A stretch of 64,000 nt of DNA from Akkermansiaceae bacterium (GCA_019634595.1 JAHCBC010000003.1:1-64000), one strand, 5' to 3'; shown: positions 1 to 9,039, counted from the first letter of the stretch. A program made the numbers and translations. Notes: generated from the letters alone by a model not told the origin.

Positions 1-30
1 ATTTTGGGAGAAGTCTCACCATCCCTTTCT

Positions 31-63
31 TCATCTGTGTCCATCCGTGTCCATCCGTGGTTC
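31..63. repeat. Short interspersed repeat of the 'ATCTGTG...CCATCCGTGG' type
   Basis: Positions 31-63 hold three imperfect tandem units of about 10 bases (tcatctgtgt, ccatccgtgt, ccatccgtgg) followed by a T-rich stretch. A related sequence with ATCTGCG and TTCATCTGCGGTT occurs twice near 34.6-34.8 kb. The rest of 1-262 has no gene that I can support. The repeat lies downstream of the leftmost gene, which is read on the minus strand and ends at 263. Confidence 0.55.
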
Positions 64-262
64 TATTTCTCTCCCTAATGTAGGAGCCTTGCGGCGACGT
101 GCATGCACTGGGAGTGCTGGTCTCCGGACCGGCATCATTTGCTGTCGATGAGGACCGCGGAGCGGGAAGAGATGACCACCCGGCCGGCCAGTCCGCCTTT
201 CAGCTCCGGCCGATCCGCCCTACCATGATCCGGTAAAAAACCGGCCTCTCCACCACCGCCCT

Positions 263-1675
263 TCACGGCTGGCCGACCGGAGCGAATGCACCCGGAACCG
301 CCCGCGATGCCCCCGCCCGCTCCCGGTGCTGTTGGTGCGGCACGTATTCATGGGCCACCTCCCCCGCGCGCCCGGCACCATCACCCCGGGGAAACGCGGC
401 GAGCGGCGAGCCGGCGCGTGGCCGGAAATCCTGGCGGTCTGGATCCATGAACCCGGGATCTCCCCCGAACCGGACTCCCTCCGATCCCGGAAGTCCATCC
501 GCCGTGATGCCGGGGCTGACATCACAGCGCGCGGACAACCAGCAATGGCGCAGCGCCAGATTTCCCGGGGACCCCAGAAGCTGGAGCTTCGCGCCGGGCT
601 CCTGCACATGGACCACATTCCGGAAACACTCCACGGACTCCCCGGCGGAGGACAGCCGGAACAGGGTGGTGATCCCCTTCCGCCCGGAAATGACGGTGTT
701 GTGGTGGAAGCGGAGCACACCGCCGCGGTACCAGCCCTCGTTACCACTATCCCCGCCGTAGTGGACGATCTGGTTGTTGCCGTCCCCCTCCCGCTCGATG
801 AGGACGTTGCCATGCACATGGGTGGTGCGGTAACGTGGATCCGCCCGGATGCTTTCATGGTCGGACCCGTCCACCAGGTCGAGCTGGCGGTTCCCGCCCT
901 CCAGCCAGTTATGGCGCACGACCAGACCGGCGGACCGGTCCTTGAGATTGTTGCCGCCACACCCGTCCCGGAGAGGCCCGAAGCGGTTGTACTGGTAGAT
1001 GATCCCGTGGGTGGCGGTGTAGGAATTGTGCTCCGCGATGCTGCCCTCGATGCCGTTGCCGAAGATATGACAGGACTCCACCAGGATGTCCCGTGTCTGG
1101 TAGGCGGTCATCAGCCCGTTGCCGCTGTCCTCCAGGGTGCAGCCGCGGATGGTGATGTGCTCTCCCTTTTCAATGTAGATGGAGGCGGCATTCCGCGGAT
1201 ACTCCCGCCGCCCTTTGCGACCGGTGAAAGCGTGCGGTGGACGCGCACCGCGGATGTGCAGGTTCTCCAGCACCAGATGAGCCGGCTCCAGATCCGCGGG
1301 CCGGTTGGCCCCGCCGATCTTGATCACCGCGCGGTCCTCCGCCCAGAAATCAAGCTCCGTCCGGGTGACCGCCCCGTCCCCCTCGATCACCGGCAGCGCC
1401 CCCTGCTGGTCCGGCACCCCCAGCACGCGGATGGGCCGTTCCGCCTCACCACGGACACACAGCACCCATTTGGCACGATACGGTTCTTTCCGCGCGTGGA
1501 TGCGGACGACATCCCCTGCCAGCAGTGATTCCCAGGGAACTTCCCCCGGCTCCCCCAATGGCATGCCGGGCCCCACCTCGTAGGTGGCCGCACGCAGGCC
1601 GCACGCTGTCGTCGCAAGGACTGACACCAGAAGGATGGGGATGCGGCCCGTCAGCGTGCGGAAGCTCCGTTTCAT
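263..1675 (-). CDS. Secreted right-handed parallel beta-helix protein
   Basis: The predicted protein has 470 residues. The start at 1675 was chosen because MKRSFRTL is followed directly by a hydrophobic Sec signal peptide (ILLVSVLATTACG); a longer in-frame start at 1708 adds 11 residues. The middle carries repeated beta-helix turns such as 'HLVLENLHIRG', 'HITIRGCTLEDSGNG' and 'DILVESCHIFGNG', typical of pectate-lyase-like and chondroitinase-B-like polysaccharide lyases and of NosD-type proteins. The C-terminal segment 'FMDPDRQDFRPRAGSPL' is common in secreted beta-helix proteins of this phylum. It probably binds or cleaves an extracellular polysaccharide, but I cannot assign catalytic residues or a lyase family. 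It is divergent from the lipocalin gene, about 80 bases away. Confidence 0.75.
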   Translation of the reverse strand: MKRSFRTLTGRIPILLVSVLATTACGLRAATYEVGPGMPLGEPGEVPWESLLAGDVVRIHARKEPYRAKWVLCVRGEAERPIRVLGVPDQQGALPVIEGDGAVTRTELDFWAEDRAVIKIGGANRPADLEPAHLVLENLHIRGARPPHAFTGRKGRREYPRNAASIYIEKGEHITIRGCTLEDSGNGLMTAYQTRDILVESCHIFGNGIEGSIAEHNSYTATHGIIYQYNRFGPLRDGCGGNNLKDRSAGLVVRHNWLEGGNRQLDLVDGSDHESIRADPRYRTTHVHGNVLIEREGDGNNQIVHYGGDSGNEGWYRGGVLRFHHNTVISGRKGITTLFRLSSAGESVECFRNVVHVQEPGAKLQLLGSPGNLALRHCWLSARCDVSPGITADGLPGSEGVRFGGDPGFMDPDRQDFRPRAGSPLAAFPRGDGAGRAGEVAHEYVPHQQHRERAGASRAVPGAFAPVGQP

Positions 1676-1758
1676 GTCTTCCGGAAAGATCGGATACTCC
1701 GCAGGCAAAGGGCAAGATTTCCTCTGTCAGATCCGCGATTCCATGCCATGGGTAAGGC

Positions 1759-2331
1759 ATGTCCCGTACCCTCATCCTGCTGACTGTCCTGTCCGCAACC
1801 GCCCTCCTCACCTCCTGCGGCGCCAACAGCCCCGCCGCCGCGCATCCGCCGCTGAAGACCGAGCCGAAGGTCTCCGCCGACCGCTACCTGGGCAAATGGT
1901 ACGAGGTCGCCCACTTCCCGCAATGGTTCCAGAAAGGCTGCGTCTCCGCCACGGCTGACTATTCCCAGAACAAGGACGGCACCATCGGCGTGCTGAACAC
2001 TTGCTTCCGCGCGGACGGCAGCCAGCGCTCCATCACCGGCGTGGCGGAACCGGTGGACGCGTCCAACAACCGGCTGCGCGTCCGCTTTCCCGGCAACTTC
2101 TTCGCCCGCCTGGCCCCCGTGCCGGAGGACGGGAACTACTGGATCATCGACGTCACCCCGGACTACCAAAACGCCATTGTCGGCACACCGGACCGCCAGT
2201 TCCTCTGGTTCCTCTCCCGCTCCCCCACCATCCCGCAGGCCCGGTTCGACCGCATGAAAGCCATCGCCGCGGAGCAGGGATTCGATCTCAACAAGCTGGT
2301 GGTGGACCAGCACACGCGCATCACCCGCTGA
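1759..2331 (+). CDS. blc: Lipocalin-family outer-membrane lipoprotein (Blc-like)
   Basis: The 190-residue protein starts with a lipoprotein signal peptide whose lipobox LLTSC places the lipidated cysteine near residue 20. The lipocalin signature [10 protein letters not shown] follows at about residues 44-53, and later beta-strands include '[19 protein letters not shown]' and '[12 protein letters not shown]', both matching bacterial Blc proteins. The family binds lipids or fatty acids at the outer membrane and is linked to membrane maintenance under stress. Length is normal for the family (about 180 residues). It is read divergently from the beta-helix gene and sits 89 bases before yifB. The family call is firm; the ligand is not known. 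Confidence 0.9.
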   Translation: MSRTLILLTVLSATALLTSCGANSPAAAHPPLKTEPKVSADRYLGKWYEVAHFPQWFQKGCVSATADYSQNKDGTIGVLNTCFRADGSQRSITGVAEPVDASNNRLRVRFPGNFFARLAPVPEDGNYWIIDVTPDYQNAIVGTPDRQFLWFLSRSPTIPQARFDRMKAIAAEQGFDLNKLVVDQHTRITR

Positions 2332-2420
2332 CGGGCAGTCAGGTGGGGCAAGGCTCCGGGGAGGATGGCGTCTTGCGGCTTGCCATCCTCCATTCCGTTC
2401 CGCAGGGTTCCATTGTTCAC

Positions 2421-3956
2421 ATGATCACCCGTCTTTTCTCAGCCGCCCTGCGCGGAGTCGATGCGCAGGAAGTGGAGGTGGAGGTCAACGCCCGCGGCGC
2501 TGACAAGCCGCTGATCACCATCGTCGGCCTCCCGGACACCTCCGTGAAGGAGTCCTCCCAGCGCGTGACCTCCGCCATTTCCGCATCCGCGCTGTCCTAT
2601 ACGGACGGGGTGAACACCGTGAACCTGGCCCCTGCGGATGTGAAAAAGGAAGGCCCTTCCTTTGACCTGCCCATCGCCCTCGCCATGGCTGCCGCAAATG
2701 TCCTGCAGCCGTTCAATGCGGAGGACTGCTGCGTCGTCGGGGAGCTGGGGCTGGACGGCACCGTGCGCCCGGTGAAGGGCGTCCTTTCCATCGCCCTGGA
2801 AGCGAAGCGCCGCGGCAGGAAACGCCTGCTGGTCCCGGACGCGAACGCCGCGGAGGCCGCCATCGTCGATGGCATCGACGTCATCCCCATCCGCAACCTG
2901 CGGCAGGCATGGGACTTCCTCCAGAGCGATCACATCATCCCTCCGTTCAAGCTGGACCGCCGCGCTTTCTTCGAATCCCACCGCCACTACGACATCGACT
3001 TCGACGAGGTGAAAGGCCAGCACCACGTCAAGCGCGCGCTGGAGGTGGCCGCCGCCGGCAACCACAATCTTCTGATGGTAGGCCCGCCGGGAACGGGCAA
3101 GTCGATGCTCGCCAAACGCGTCCCCACCATCATGCCGGACATGACGGAGGACGAAGCCATCGAAACAACCAAGATCCACTCCATCACCGGCCTGCTCGAT
3201 CCAAAGCGCGCCTTCCTCACCACCCGGCCGTTCCGCGCCCCGCACCACACCATCTCCGATGCCGGCCTGCTCGGCGGCGGCACCAATCCCGGCCCCGGCG
3301 AGGTGTCCCTCGCCCACCATGGCATCCTCTTTCTCGACGAGCTTCCGGAGTTCCGCCGCCAGACGCTGGAAGTCCTCCGCCAACCGCTGGAAGACGGCAC
3401 CGTCTCCATCTCCCGCGCCGCCGGTTCCTTCCTCTTCCCCGCCCGCTTCCTCCTCGTCGCCGCGCTCAACCCCTGCCCGTGCGGCTACTACGGCGACATC
3501 AAGCGCGAGTGCCGCTGCTCCCCGCGGCAGATCGAGAACTACCGCCAGCGTATTTCCGGCCCCTTGCTCGACCGCATCGACCTCCATGTCGAGGTGCCGC
3601 TCGTCGATTTCAAGGAACTGTCCTCACAGGCCCCCGGCGGCGAGAAATCCTCCGTCATCCGTGAGCGCGTCGTCGCCGCTCGCAACATCCAGCTCGGGCG
3701 CTTTGGCAAAGCCAGCATCACCAGCAACGCCGCGATGACCCCGCGCCTCGTCCGCCAGCACTGCAAGCTGGACGCGGAGAGCAACGGCTATCTGGAGCAC
3801 GCCATGGAGCAGATGAACTTCTCCGCCCGCGCCCACGACCGCATCCTGAAGGTCGCCCGCACCCTGGCGGACCTAGGCGGCTCCGAAAGCATCCGCCCGC
3901 AGGATGTGCTGGAGGCCATCCAATACCGCGCGCTGGACAGGAAGTTGTTTTCGTAA
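2421..3956 (+). CDS. yifB: YifB/ComM family AAA+ ATPase (Mg-chelatase-like)
   Basis: The 511-residue protein has the full YifB/ComM architecture. It has an N-terminal ChlI-like Lon-S5 fold domain ([15 protein letters not shown] onward, '[15 protein letters not shown]'), a AAA+ core with Walker A GPPGTGKS near residues 221-228 and Walker [11 protein letters not shown] near 302-311, the sensor segment AALNPCPCG, and a C-terminal lid ending '[11 protein letters not shown]'. ComM is a DNA helicase that helps branch migration of incoming DNA during natural transformation. The reading frame is open back to 2001, but the start at 2421 gives the conserved family N-terminus. Two decayed copies of its 3' end occur at 24.7 and 33.1 kb, in the same orientation. 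In Acinetobacter comM is a known insertion hotspot. Confidence 0.93.
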   Translation: MITRLFSAALRGVDAQEVEVEVNARGADKPLITIVGLPDTSVKESSQRVTSAISASALSYTDGVNTVNLAPADVKKEGPSFDLPIALAMAAANVLQPFNAEDCCVVGELGLDGTVRPVKGVLSIALEAKRRGRKRLLVPDANAAEAAIVDGIDVIPIRNLRQAWDFLQSDHIIPPFKLDRRAFFESHRHYDIDFDEVKGQHHVKRALEVAAAGNHNLLMVGPPGTGKSMLAKRVPTIMPDMTEDEAIETTKIHSITGLLDPKRAFLTTRPFRAPHHTISDAGLLGGGTNPGPGEVSLAHHGILFLDELPEFRRQTLEVLRQPLEDGTVSISRAAGSFLFPARFLLVAALNPCPCGYYGDIKRECRCSPRQIENYRQRISGPLLDRIDLHVEVPLVDFKELSSQAPGGEKSSVIRERVVAARNIQLGRFGKASITSNAAMTPRLVRQHCKLDAESNGYLEHAMEQMNFSARAHDRILKVARTLADLGGSESIRPQDVLEAIQYRALDRKLFS

Positions 3957-4007
3957 AGGCGGCAGCCATCGCAAGATGGCGGGTGCCCGGTTTTCTCCGG
4001 CGGAGGC

Positions 4008-4229
4008 CAAAGCGTCGCCCACCCCTATCAGATCGCAGGATCAGCCGCCTGGATCGATGACTCCACCTGGCAGATGCTCTGGCGCTACATCGAAACCCCG
4101 CATTCCGATCAGATCACCTGCCGGTTCGAAGAAGACACCCGCAAGATCACCATCAGCTTCCTGAACAGCATCAGCCGCATTACCAAAGCCAAAGACCAGC
4201 GTCCCACCCTGGTCGGTCGTATCGCCTAG
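4008..4229 (+). pseudogene. 3' relic of a beta-lactamase-type serine hydrolase gene
   Basis: After yifB, one frame reads through to a TAG at 4227-4229. It encodes a protein-like tail containing 'AGSAAWIDDSTWQMLWRYIE', 'TPHSDQITCRF' and 'ITISFLNSISRI'. This pattern (a W-rich strand, ETPH, a charged strand, then a final strand) resembles the small C-terminal beta-barrel found after the catalytic domain in secreted beta-lactamase-family serine hydrolases. There is no start codon and no catalytic domain upstream, because yifB ends at 3956 in the same frame. I therefore call it a truncated relic. The family link is from memory of the motif and is moderate. The rest of 3957-4284 holds nothing else I can support. 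Confidence 0.5.
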
Positions 4230-4284
4230 TCCCGTCAGGCCCTCCTTCATCCGCTCCCATGAAGCGTGGCCCCGGATCACCATT

Positions 4285-4629
4285 CTAGTGAACGCCCTGG
4301 GACTTCATTTGGAGAATGTAATCCAAGATCTTCTTGCCATCGGCTTGGGAAATACCCGCATGTTTCGCCATGACAGGGACCGTATTCTTCCACTTTCCGA
4401 CCGACAGAGTAGCCGGGTGCGCTTGCTGGTGACATCGAAAGCATTTGCTTGCGTATAGATCGTATCCGGGATGAGACGTGTTGTCCGCCGTCTTCACTGG
4501 CTCAAAGGGGAGGATGGGATCGAACGGCACCCCAGGTTTTTGGGTATCCTGGTTACCACAGGAGCTCAGCCAGCCGGCGAAAAAGGAGAGCATGAGAAAT
4601 CGCCGGGTGAACAACATGATTTTGGACAT
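4285..4629 (-). CDS. Small haem-motif (c-type cytochrome-like) lipoprotein
   Basis: From the start at 4629 the protein has 114 residues. It begins with a strongly hydrophobic signal (MLFTRRFLMLSFFAGW) ending in a lipobox-like LSSC. One CxxCH motif (CFRCH) lies in the second half, and 'VPVMAKHAGIS' further on supplies a possible distal methionine ligand. This is the pattern of a minimal mono-haem cytochrome c domain. It is likely membrane-anchored and exposed to the periplasm. In-frame starts at 4638 and 4662 are possible. It lies 248 bases downstream of the OhrR-type gene on the same strand. Its electron partner is not evident here. Confidence 0.65.
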   Translation of the reverse strand: MSKIMLFTRRFLMLSFFAGWLSSCGNQDTQKPGVPFDPILPFEPVKTADNTSHPGYDLYASKCFRCHQQAHPATLSVGKWKNTVPVMAKHAGISQADGKKILDYILQMKSQGVH

Positions 4630-4877
4630 CAAAGCCATTATAGGCGGTTCGACCCGCATCACAATCTTCGCTTTTTCCGGGAGGCGAGAAATTCTGGTGG
4701 TGATATCACCGCGAAAATCCGGTCCGTGGAAAACCGGAGTTCGTCATTGGATCGGAAAGCCCGACTCCCATGCAGAGGAGCATGGTTGCACGGTCTGAGG
4801 CACTCACCGGAAATCCCCGGGTTCCCAACCGTCCGATTTTCAGGGACGACGTCGGCAATCGGTTTGGCCAACAATAT

Positions 4878-5372
4878 CTAACCATTTTTTGCGTCCGATG
4901 TCTTGAGCAAATTATCGCGCAACGTGATCAAATCTTTCTGCAATCGGGTGAAGGCCTCATAGGTCAATCCCGTGGCTTCGATCACACGGTTGCGGCCACA
5001 GAAGGCTTTCTCAAAAAGAGCTTGGCCCTTTTCGGTCAAAGAGAGACGGACCTGTCGTTCATCGCTGGAATCCCGACGGCGGGTGACGTAGCCTGCCGAT
5101 TCCATCCTCTTCAGCATGGGAGTAAGGGTGCTTGATTCGAGAAAAAGCTTTTCCCCCAACCGGCCGACGGTCTGGCCCTCTTCTTCCTTGAGGGCAACCA
5201 AGGCCGCGTATTGCGAATAGGTGATTCCCAGTTCGGAAAAAAGCGGTTTGTAGACTCGATTGAAGGCGAGATTGGTCGAGTAAATGGCGAAACACAGGAA
5301 ATCCCCGAGGTTGGCCGCCAAGGATCCGTCATTTTCTTTTTCGTTCTTACTCAATGTTTTGCGTGGCTTCAT
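4878..5372 (-). CDS. ohrR: MarR/OhrR-family redox-sensing repressor
   Basis: The 164-residue protein matches OhrR-type MarR regulators. The segment 'FLCFAIYSTNLAFNRVYKPL' carries the conserved N-terminal reactive cysteine (Cys27 from the start at 5372) that senses organic hydroperoxides. 'LGITYSQYAALVAL' and the winged helix 'LFLESSTLTPMLKRMESAGY' plus 'RDSSDERQVRLSLTEKG' follow. The start at 5372 (MKPRKTL) fits the family length better than the upstream start at 5411. It is divergent from two hydrolase genes, with a duplicated palindromic site between them that it likely binds. No ohr peroxidase gene lies in the window, so the target set is unusual or incomplete. Confidence 0.87.
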   Translation of the reverse strand: MKPRKTLSKNEKENDGSLAANLGDFLCFAIYSTNLAFNRVYKPLFSELGITYSQYAALVALKEEEGQTVGRLGEKLFLESSTLTPMLKRMESAGYVTRRRDSSDERQVRLSLTEKGQALFEKAFCGRNRVIEATGLTYEAFTRLQKDLITLRDNLLKTSDAKNG

Positions 5373-5398
5373 AGGATGCTGTCGGCAGCGGATCAAAA

Positions 5399-5480
5399 TT
5401 AAATCGCACACAATTTAATCGTAAAGTGTTGACGAGTCAAAAAATACGATTAATTATATCGCACACGATTTAATCGTAAG
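5399..5480. promoter_or_regulatory. Divergent promoter with duplicated OhrR/MarR operator
   Basis: A 22-base sequence occurs at 5403-5424 and again at 5458-5479 with one mismatch (core ATCGCACACRATTTAATCG). The first lies in an imperfect palindrome (TTAAATCG...CAATTTAA, 5399-5418). The second forms the right arm of TACGATTAA...TTAATCGTA (5445-5478). Between them TTGACG at 5429-5434 and an AT-rich -10 region at about 5452-5459 form a plausible promoter reading toward the hydrolase at 5508, with its start inside the second site. A repressor bound there would block it. The AATC/GATT-type arms fit known OhrR-family operators in general form. Confidence 0.7.
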
Positions 5481-5507
5481 AACCATAACGAAACAGGACT
5501 CACGGTC

Positions 5508-6479
5508 ATGAACGCCATCGATCCATCCACCGATTCCCGAGTCGAACGTCGCGTCCGCGATTTCCTCCACATCCTCAACTCCGCTGGCGGCCCGCCGCTG
5601 GAAACCCTGGCTCCGGCGGAAGCACGCCAGGTCCTTGCAGGCGCCCAGGCAGGCGCGGCCTTGCCCTCCGCTGAAGTGGAGCAGAAAACCATTTCGCAGG
5701 ATGGGCTTGAAGTCAGCCTGCACATCGTCCGGCCATCCGGCGCCTATCCGACTGAACTCCGCCCCGCCTTCCTCTTCATTCACGGCGGCGGCTGGATTCT
5801 CGGCGACTTCCCGACCCATGAGCGCTTCGTGCGCGATCTGGTGGCGGACACGGGTTACACCGCCATCTTCGTAAATTACACCCCTTCGCCCGAAGTGCGG
5901 TATCCGACAGCGATCCACGAGATCCACGCCGCTGCGAAATGGGTGGCCGCGCACGGCCCGGAAATCGGCGTCGATGCCAGCCGCCTGGCCATCGCGGGCA
6001 ATAGCGCCGGCGGCAACATGAGCGCCGCCGTTTCCCTGCTGGCCGCGCACGAAGGCGGGCCGGAGTTCCGTGCCCAGGTTCTCTTCTGGCCTGTGACGGA
6101 TGCCAGCTTTGACACCGGTTCCTACCACGAGTTCGCCAGCGGCTACTTTCTTTCGCGTGGCATGATGCAGTGGTTCTGGGACGCCTACACCACCGATCCT
6201 GCCCAGCGGCAGGAAATTTACGCCTCCCCGCTGCAAGCCACCGCCAGCCAGCTTCGCGGCCAGCCTCCCGCGCTGGTGCAGGTCGCCGGAGCCGATGTCC
6301 TGCGCGACGAAGGCCTGGCTTATGCCAACAACCTCGATGCGGCGGGAGTGGACGTCACGCTCGTGCGTTACGAGAGCATGGTCCACGACTTCGGCTTGCT
6401 GAACGCCCTCAGCGAAATCCCCGCCGTGCGCGACAGCCTCCATCAGGCCGCGGAGTTCCTCCGCAAACACCTCGGCTGA
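5508..6479 (+). CDS. Alpha/beta-hydrolase, hormone-sensitive-lipase family esterase
   Basis: The 323-residue protein has the HSL-family hallmark HGGGW near residues 91-95 (oxyanion hole) and the nucleophile elbow GNSAGG with Ser166. The aspartate lies in 'VAGADVLRDEG' and the histidine in 'VHDFGLL', completing the triad. It lacks a signal peptide and should be cytoplasmic. The family hydrolyses short-chain carboxylic esters. An AGGA sequence precedes the ATG. It is the first gene after the duplicated operator and shares its strand with the next hydrolase, 37 bases downstream, so both are probably induced by the OhrR-type regulator. Confidence 0.88.
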   Translation: MNAIDPSTDSRVERRVRDFLHILNSAGGPPLETLAPAEARQVLAGAQAGAALPSAEVEQKTISQDGLEVSLHIVRPSGAYPTELRPAFLFIHGGGWILGDFPTHERFVRDLVADTGYTAIFVNYTPSPEVRYPTAIHEIHAAAKWVAAHGPEIGVDASRLAIAGNSAGGNMSAAVSLLAAHEGGPEFRAQVLFWPVTDASFDTGSYHEFASGYFLSRGMMQWFWDAYTTDPAQRQEIYASPLQATASQLRGQPPALVQVAGADVLRDEGLAYANNLDAAGVDVTLVRYESMVHDFGLLNALSEIPAVRDSLHQAAEFLRKHLG

Positions 6480-6516
6480 TCCCTCTCCTTATCAACAACA
6501 AATCACAAACAAAAAT

Positions 6517-7302
6517 ATGAACGCAAAAAGCATCATCATCAGTTCCGTGCTCGGCGCGGCCTCCATCATCCATGCCGGTGCCCAAGCTCCACCCGCCGAA
6601 CCCGCCGCGCGGGTTAAAAACGTCGTTCTCGTGCACGGTGCCTTCGCCGATGGCTCCGGTTGGCGCGGCGTCTATGACGAACTCACCGCCAAAGGCTATT
6701 ACGTCACCATCGTGCAAAACCCGCTGACTTCATTGGCGGACGATGTCGCCGCCACAAAGCGCATTCTCGCCCGGCAGAACGGCCCCGCCATCCTTGTCGG
6801 CCATTCCTACGGGGGAACCGTGATCACCGAAGCCGGGGTCGATGAAAAAGTCGCGGGTTTGGTCTATATCTCCGCGCTTGCTCCCGATGCCGGGGAATCG
6901 ACCGGAGATCAGTTCGCGGAGATCCCGCCGCCGCCGGAGTTCGTCATCGAACCCGGGCCGGATGGCTTCGGCTTCGTGAATCTGGAAAAATTCAAACAGG
7001 GCTTCGCCAACGACACCACGAATGCGGACGCCGCCTTCCTGCGAGACTCTCAGGTGCCCATCAACATGGCGATCTTCGGCACGAAAGTCACCCAAGCCGC
7101 CTGGCGCGTCAAACCGAGCTGGTTCATCGTCGCCACCCAGGACAACGCCATCGCCCCCAAGCTGCTGCGCAAAACCGCGAACAAGATCGGCGCGGAAACC
7201 GTTGAAATCGAAGCCAGCCACGTTCCCTTCATCAGCAAGCCGAAGGAGGTCGCGGCCGTGATCGAGAAAGCCGCGCAAACCGTCCTGAAAACGACGAAGT
7301 GA
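6517..7302 (+). CDS. Exported alpha/beta-hydrolase
   Basis: The 261-residue protein starts with a Sec signal (MNAKSIIISSVLGAASIIHA, cleavage near AGAQA). An alpha/beta-hydrolase fold follows: 'VLVHGAFADGSGW' carries the oxyanion region, GHSYGG the nucleophile serine, and 'IEASHVPFIS' the histidine. The sequence resembles EstC/salicylate-esterase-type hydrolases often annotated as 'alpha/beta hydrolase' next to stress regulators. It has no Shine-Dalgarno sequence (the leader is A-rich) and sits 37 bases after the first hydrolase, so cotranscription is likely. The substrate is unknown. Confidence 0.82.
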   Translation: MNAKSIIISSVLGAASIIHAGAQAPPAEPAARVKNVVLVHGAFADGSGWRGVYDELTAKGYYVTIVQNPLTSLADDVAATKRILARQNGPAILVGHSYGGTVITEAGVDEKVAGLVYISALAPDAGESTGDQFAEIPPPPEFVIEPGPDGFGFVNLEKFKQGFANDTTNADAAFLRDSQVPINMAIFGTKVTQAAWRVKPSWFIVATQDNAIAPKLLRKTANKIGAETVEIEASHVPFISKPKEVAAVIEKAAQTVLKTTK

Positions 7303-7319
7303 CGCTACGGGAGAAAACA

Positions 7320-7342
7320 GGCGGGACCTCCGGGGTCCCGCC
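7320..7342. terminator. Hairpin between convergent genes
   Basis: A perfect 9-bp stem (GGCGGGACC / GGTCCCGCC) with a 5-base loop lies 17 bases after the hydrolase gene. Read on the minus strand it is followed by TGTTTTCTCC, so it can terminate the glpD operon (minus). It may also help end the hydrolase operon, although the plus side lacks a U-tract. Confidence 0.65.
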
Positions 7343-7432
7343 ACACAGACAGCGAAAAGAAAAGCAGCCCTTGAGATTAAATCCGGAAGTCAGCGCCTTG
7401 GCGTCAAAATCCATTGTTTCCGTCATCTCCCC

Positions 7433-8980
7433 TCAATCCATGCGCTCGTTCTTTTGCGGATTTCCAGGGACCGATATCCCACCTGGCTGGTGTTCCACAC
7501 AGCTACCGAAATAAGTGGAACCACAATATCCTGCCGCGACCCTCCGGTAGTCCGCGATCTGGTCCGTGATCCATTGCGCCCCCTTGCCAAGCTCCTCCGC
7601 CATCAGGCGGGCAACCCTTTCAGCCCCGGCCATGCTCCCCACGGCATCCAGCAGCAGCCACCTGCTCCGCCTGGCAAGCACGTCTTCCACCGTCCGCGCC
7701 ATTTCCTCATGCACAAACCTTCTGATCCGCTCTCCGGACAAGCTCAGGTGCTGGTCGTCCACGGCTTGTTCCGGCGCGGCCGGCATCCCCCCGTGGCTGC
7801 CATCGAGAAGTACGAGGTCCGCCGTATTGCACTGCTTCCCGGCGAGGCCTCCGACCGCCTCCCCGCGATCCACGACATCTTCCGCCATCTTCCGGTAGGT
7901 CGTCCACTTGCCACCGGTCACCGTCAGGAGGCCCCCACCGGAGACCACGATGGTATGATCCCGGGAAAGTGATGCCGTGGTGGCGGTTCCTCCGGCTTTC
8001 ACCAACGGTCGCAGACCGGCGAAGACGCTCAACACATCGGAGGGTTTCGGTGCTTCCGTGAGATACTTTTCAGCGTGAGCCATCAGGAAGGACACCTCCT
8101 CTCCAAGTGCCCTTGGCTCCAGGGAAGCCGCCTGAACCGGGGTATCGGTCGTTCCCAGAACCACGCGGTCATGCCAAGGCAGCGCGAAGAGAACCCTGCC
8201 ATCATCGGTTTTCGGGATCATGATCGCATCTCTTCCAGGAAGAAACCGCTTGGGCAGGACGAAGTGAATCCCCTGGCTGACGGAAACCATGGGGGAAGCC
8301 CCCGCCTCCTCTTTCGCCCTCAATTCATCAACAAAGACCCCCGTGGCATTGATCACGCACTTGGCATGGATCGGGAAACTCCGGCCCGTCTCCGTATCAA
8401 GCGCGAGGATGCCCCTCACCTTCCCTTCCTCCCTGATGAACTCCACACACCGGACATAGTTCAGGACTTTCGCCCCGCGGGACGCCGCTGTGCGGGCCAG
8501 CGCGACCGCCAATCTCGAGTCATCGAACTGGCCGTCGTGATATAGGACGCCGCCCATCAATCCCGCCTTCCTCACCGTCGGTATTCTCCGCAGGGTTTCC
8601 TCACGGTTGAGGAGGAGGCTTTTACCGAAACTCAGGCGACCGGACAGGAGATCATAGAACTTCATCCCCGCTCCGTAGAGCACCTGGTCGGATCTCCGGT
8701 AGATCGGGATCACGAAATTCAGATCACGGACCAACCCCGGCGCGTTGCTCCTCATCCGCCCCCGTTCCCGAAGCGCATCCCGCACCAGCGCGAGATTCCC
8801 CTGTTTGAGATACCTCACCCCGCCATGAACCAGCTTGGTCGAGCGGGATGAAGTCCCCTTCGCGAAATCCGCCTGCTCGACCAATACGACCGAATGACCA
8901 CGGGAAGCGGCGTCCAGCGCCACCCCCAATCCTGTCGCTCCGCCACCCACCACACAGAAATCAAACCGCCGTGTGTCCAT
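7433..8980 (-). CDS. glpD: FAD-dependent sn-glycerol-3-phosphate dehydrogenase
   Basis: From the ATG at 8980 the protein has 515 residues and follows a good GGGAGAG ribosome site. It shows the GlpD pattern: dinucleotide-binding 'CVVGGGATGLGVALDAASRG', then 'GTSSRSTKLVHGGVRYL', 'DDGRVLFALPWHDRVVLGTTDTP' (shown in pieces in the protein) and 'VTGGKWTTYRKMAEDVV'. GlpD oxidises glycerol-3-phosphate to dihydroxyacetone phosphate and passes electrons to the quinone pool at the inner membrane. It is the last gene of unit A, 59 bases after the GlpT-like transporter. This places uptake and oxidation of glycerol-3-phosphate together. Confidence 0.92.
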   Translation of the reverse strand: MDTRRFDFCVVGGGATGLGVALDAASRGHSVVLVEQADFAKGTSSRSTKLVHGGVRYLKQGNLALVRDALRERGRMRSNAPGLVRDLNFVIPIYRRSDQVLYGAGMKFYDLLSGRLSFGKSLLLNREETLRRIPTVRKAGLMGGVLYHDGQFDDSRLAVALARTAASRGAKVLNYVRCVEFIREEGKVRGILALDTETGRSFPIHAKCVINATGVFVDELRAKEEAGASPMVSVSQGIHFVLPKRFLPGRDAIMIPKTDDGRVLFALPWHDRVVLGTTDTPVQAASLEPRALGEEVSFLMAHAEKYLTEAPKPSDVLSVFAGLRPLVKAGGTATTASLSRDHTIVVSGGGLLTVTGGKWTTYRKMAEDVVDRGEAVGGLAGKQCNTADLVLLDGSHGGMPAAPEQAVDDQHLSLSGERIRRFVHEEMARTVEDVLARRSRWLLLDAVGSMAGAERVARLMAEELGKGAQWITDQIADYRRVAAGYCGSTYFGSCVEHQPGGISVPGNPQKNERMD

Positions 8981-9039
8981 CACCTCTCCCAAGATACAAT
9001 CCCTGTTCATATGATATTTCCGTCAACTCCCTGTCCGGG

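Noticed and set aside
2001..2420. Upstream extension of the yifB frame
   Set aside because: It overlaps the lipocalin gene in another frame and does not match the YifB family, whose N-terminus starts at 2421.
8998..9026. TTGACG upstream of glpD as a fourth regulon promoter
   Set aside because: There is no TATTCYG palindrome and no good -10. The gap is only 59 bases inside an operon.
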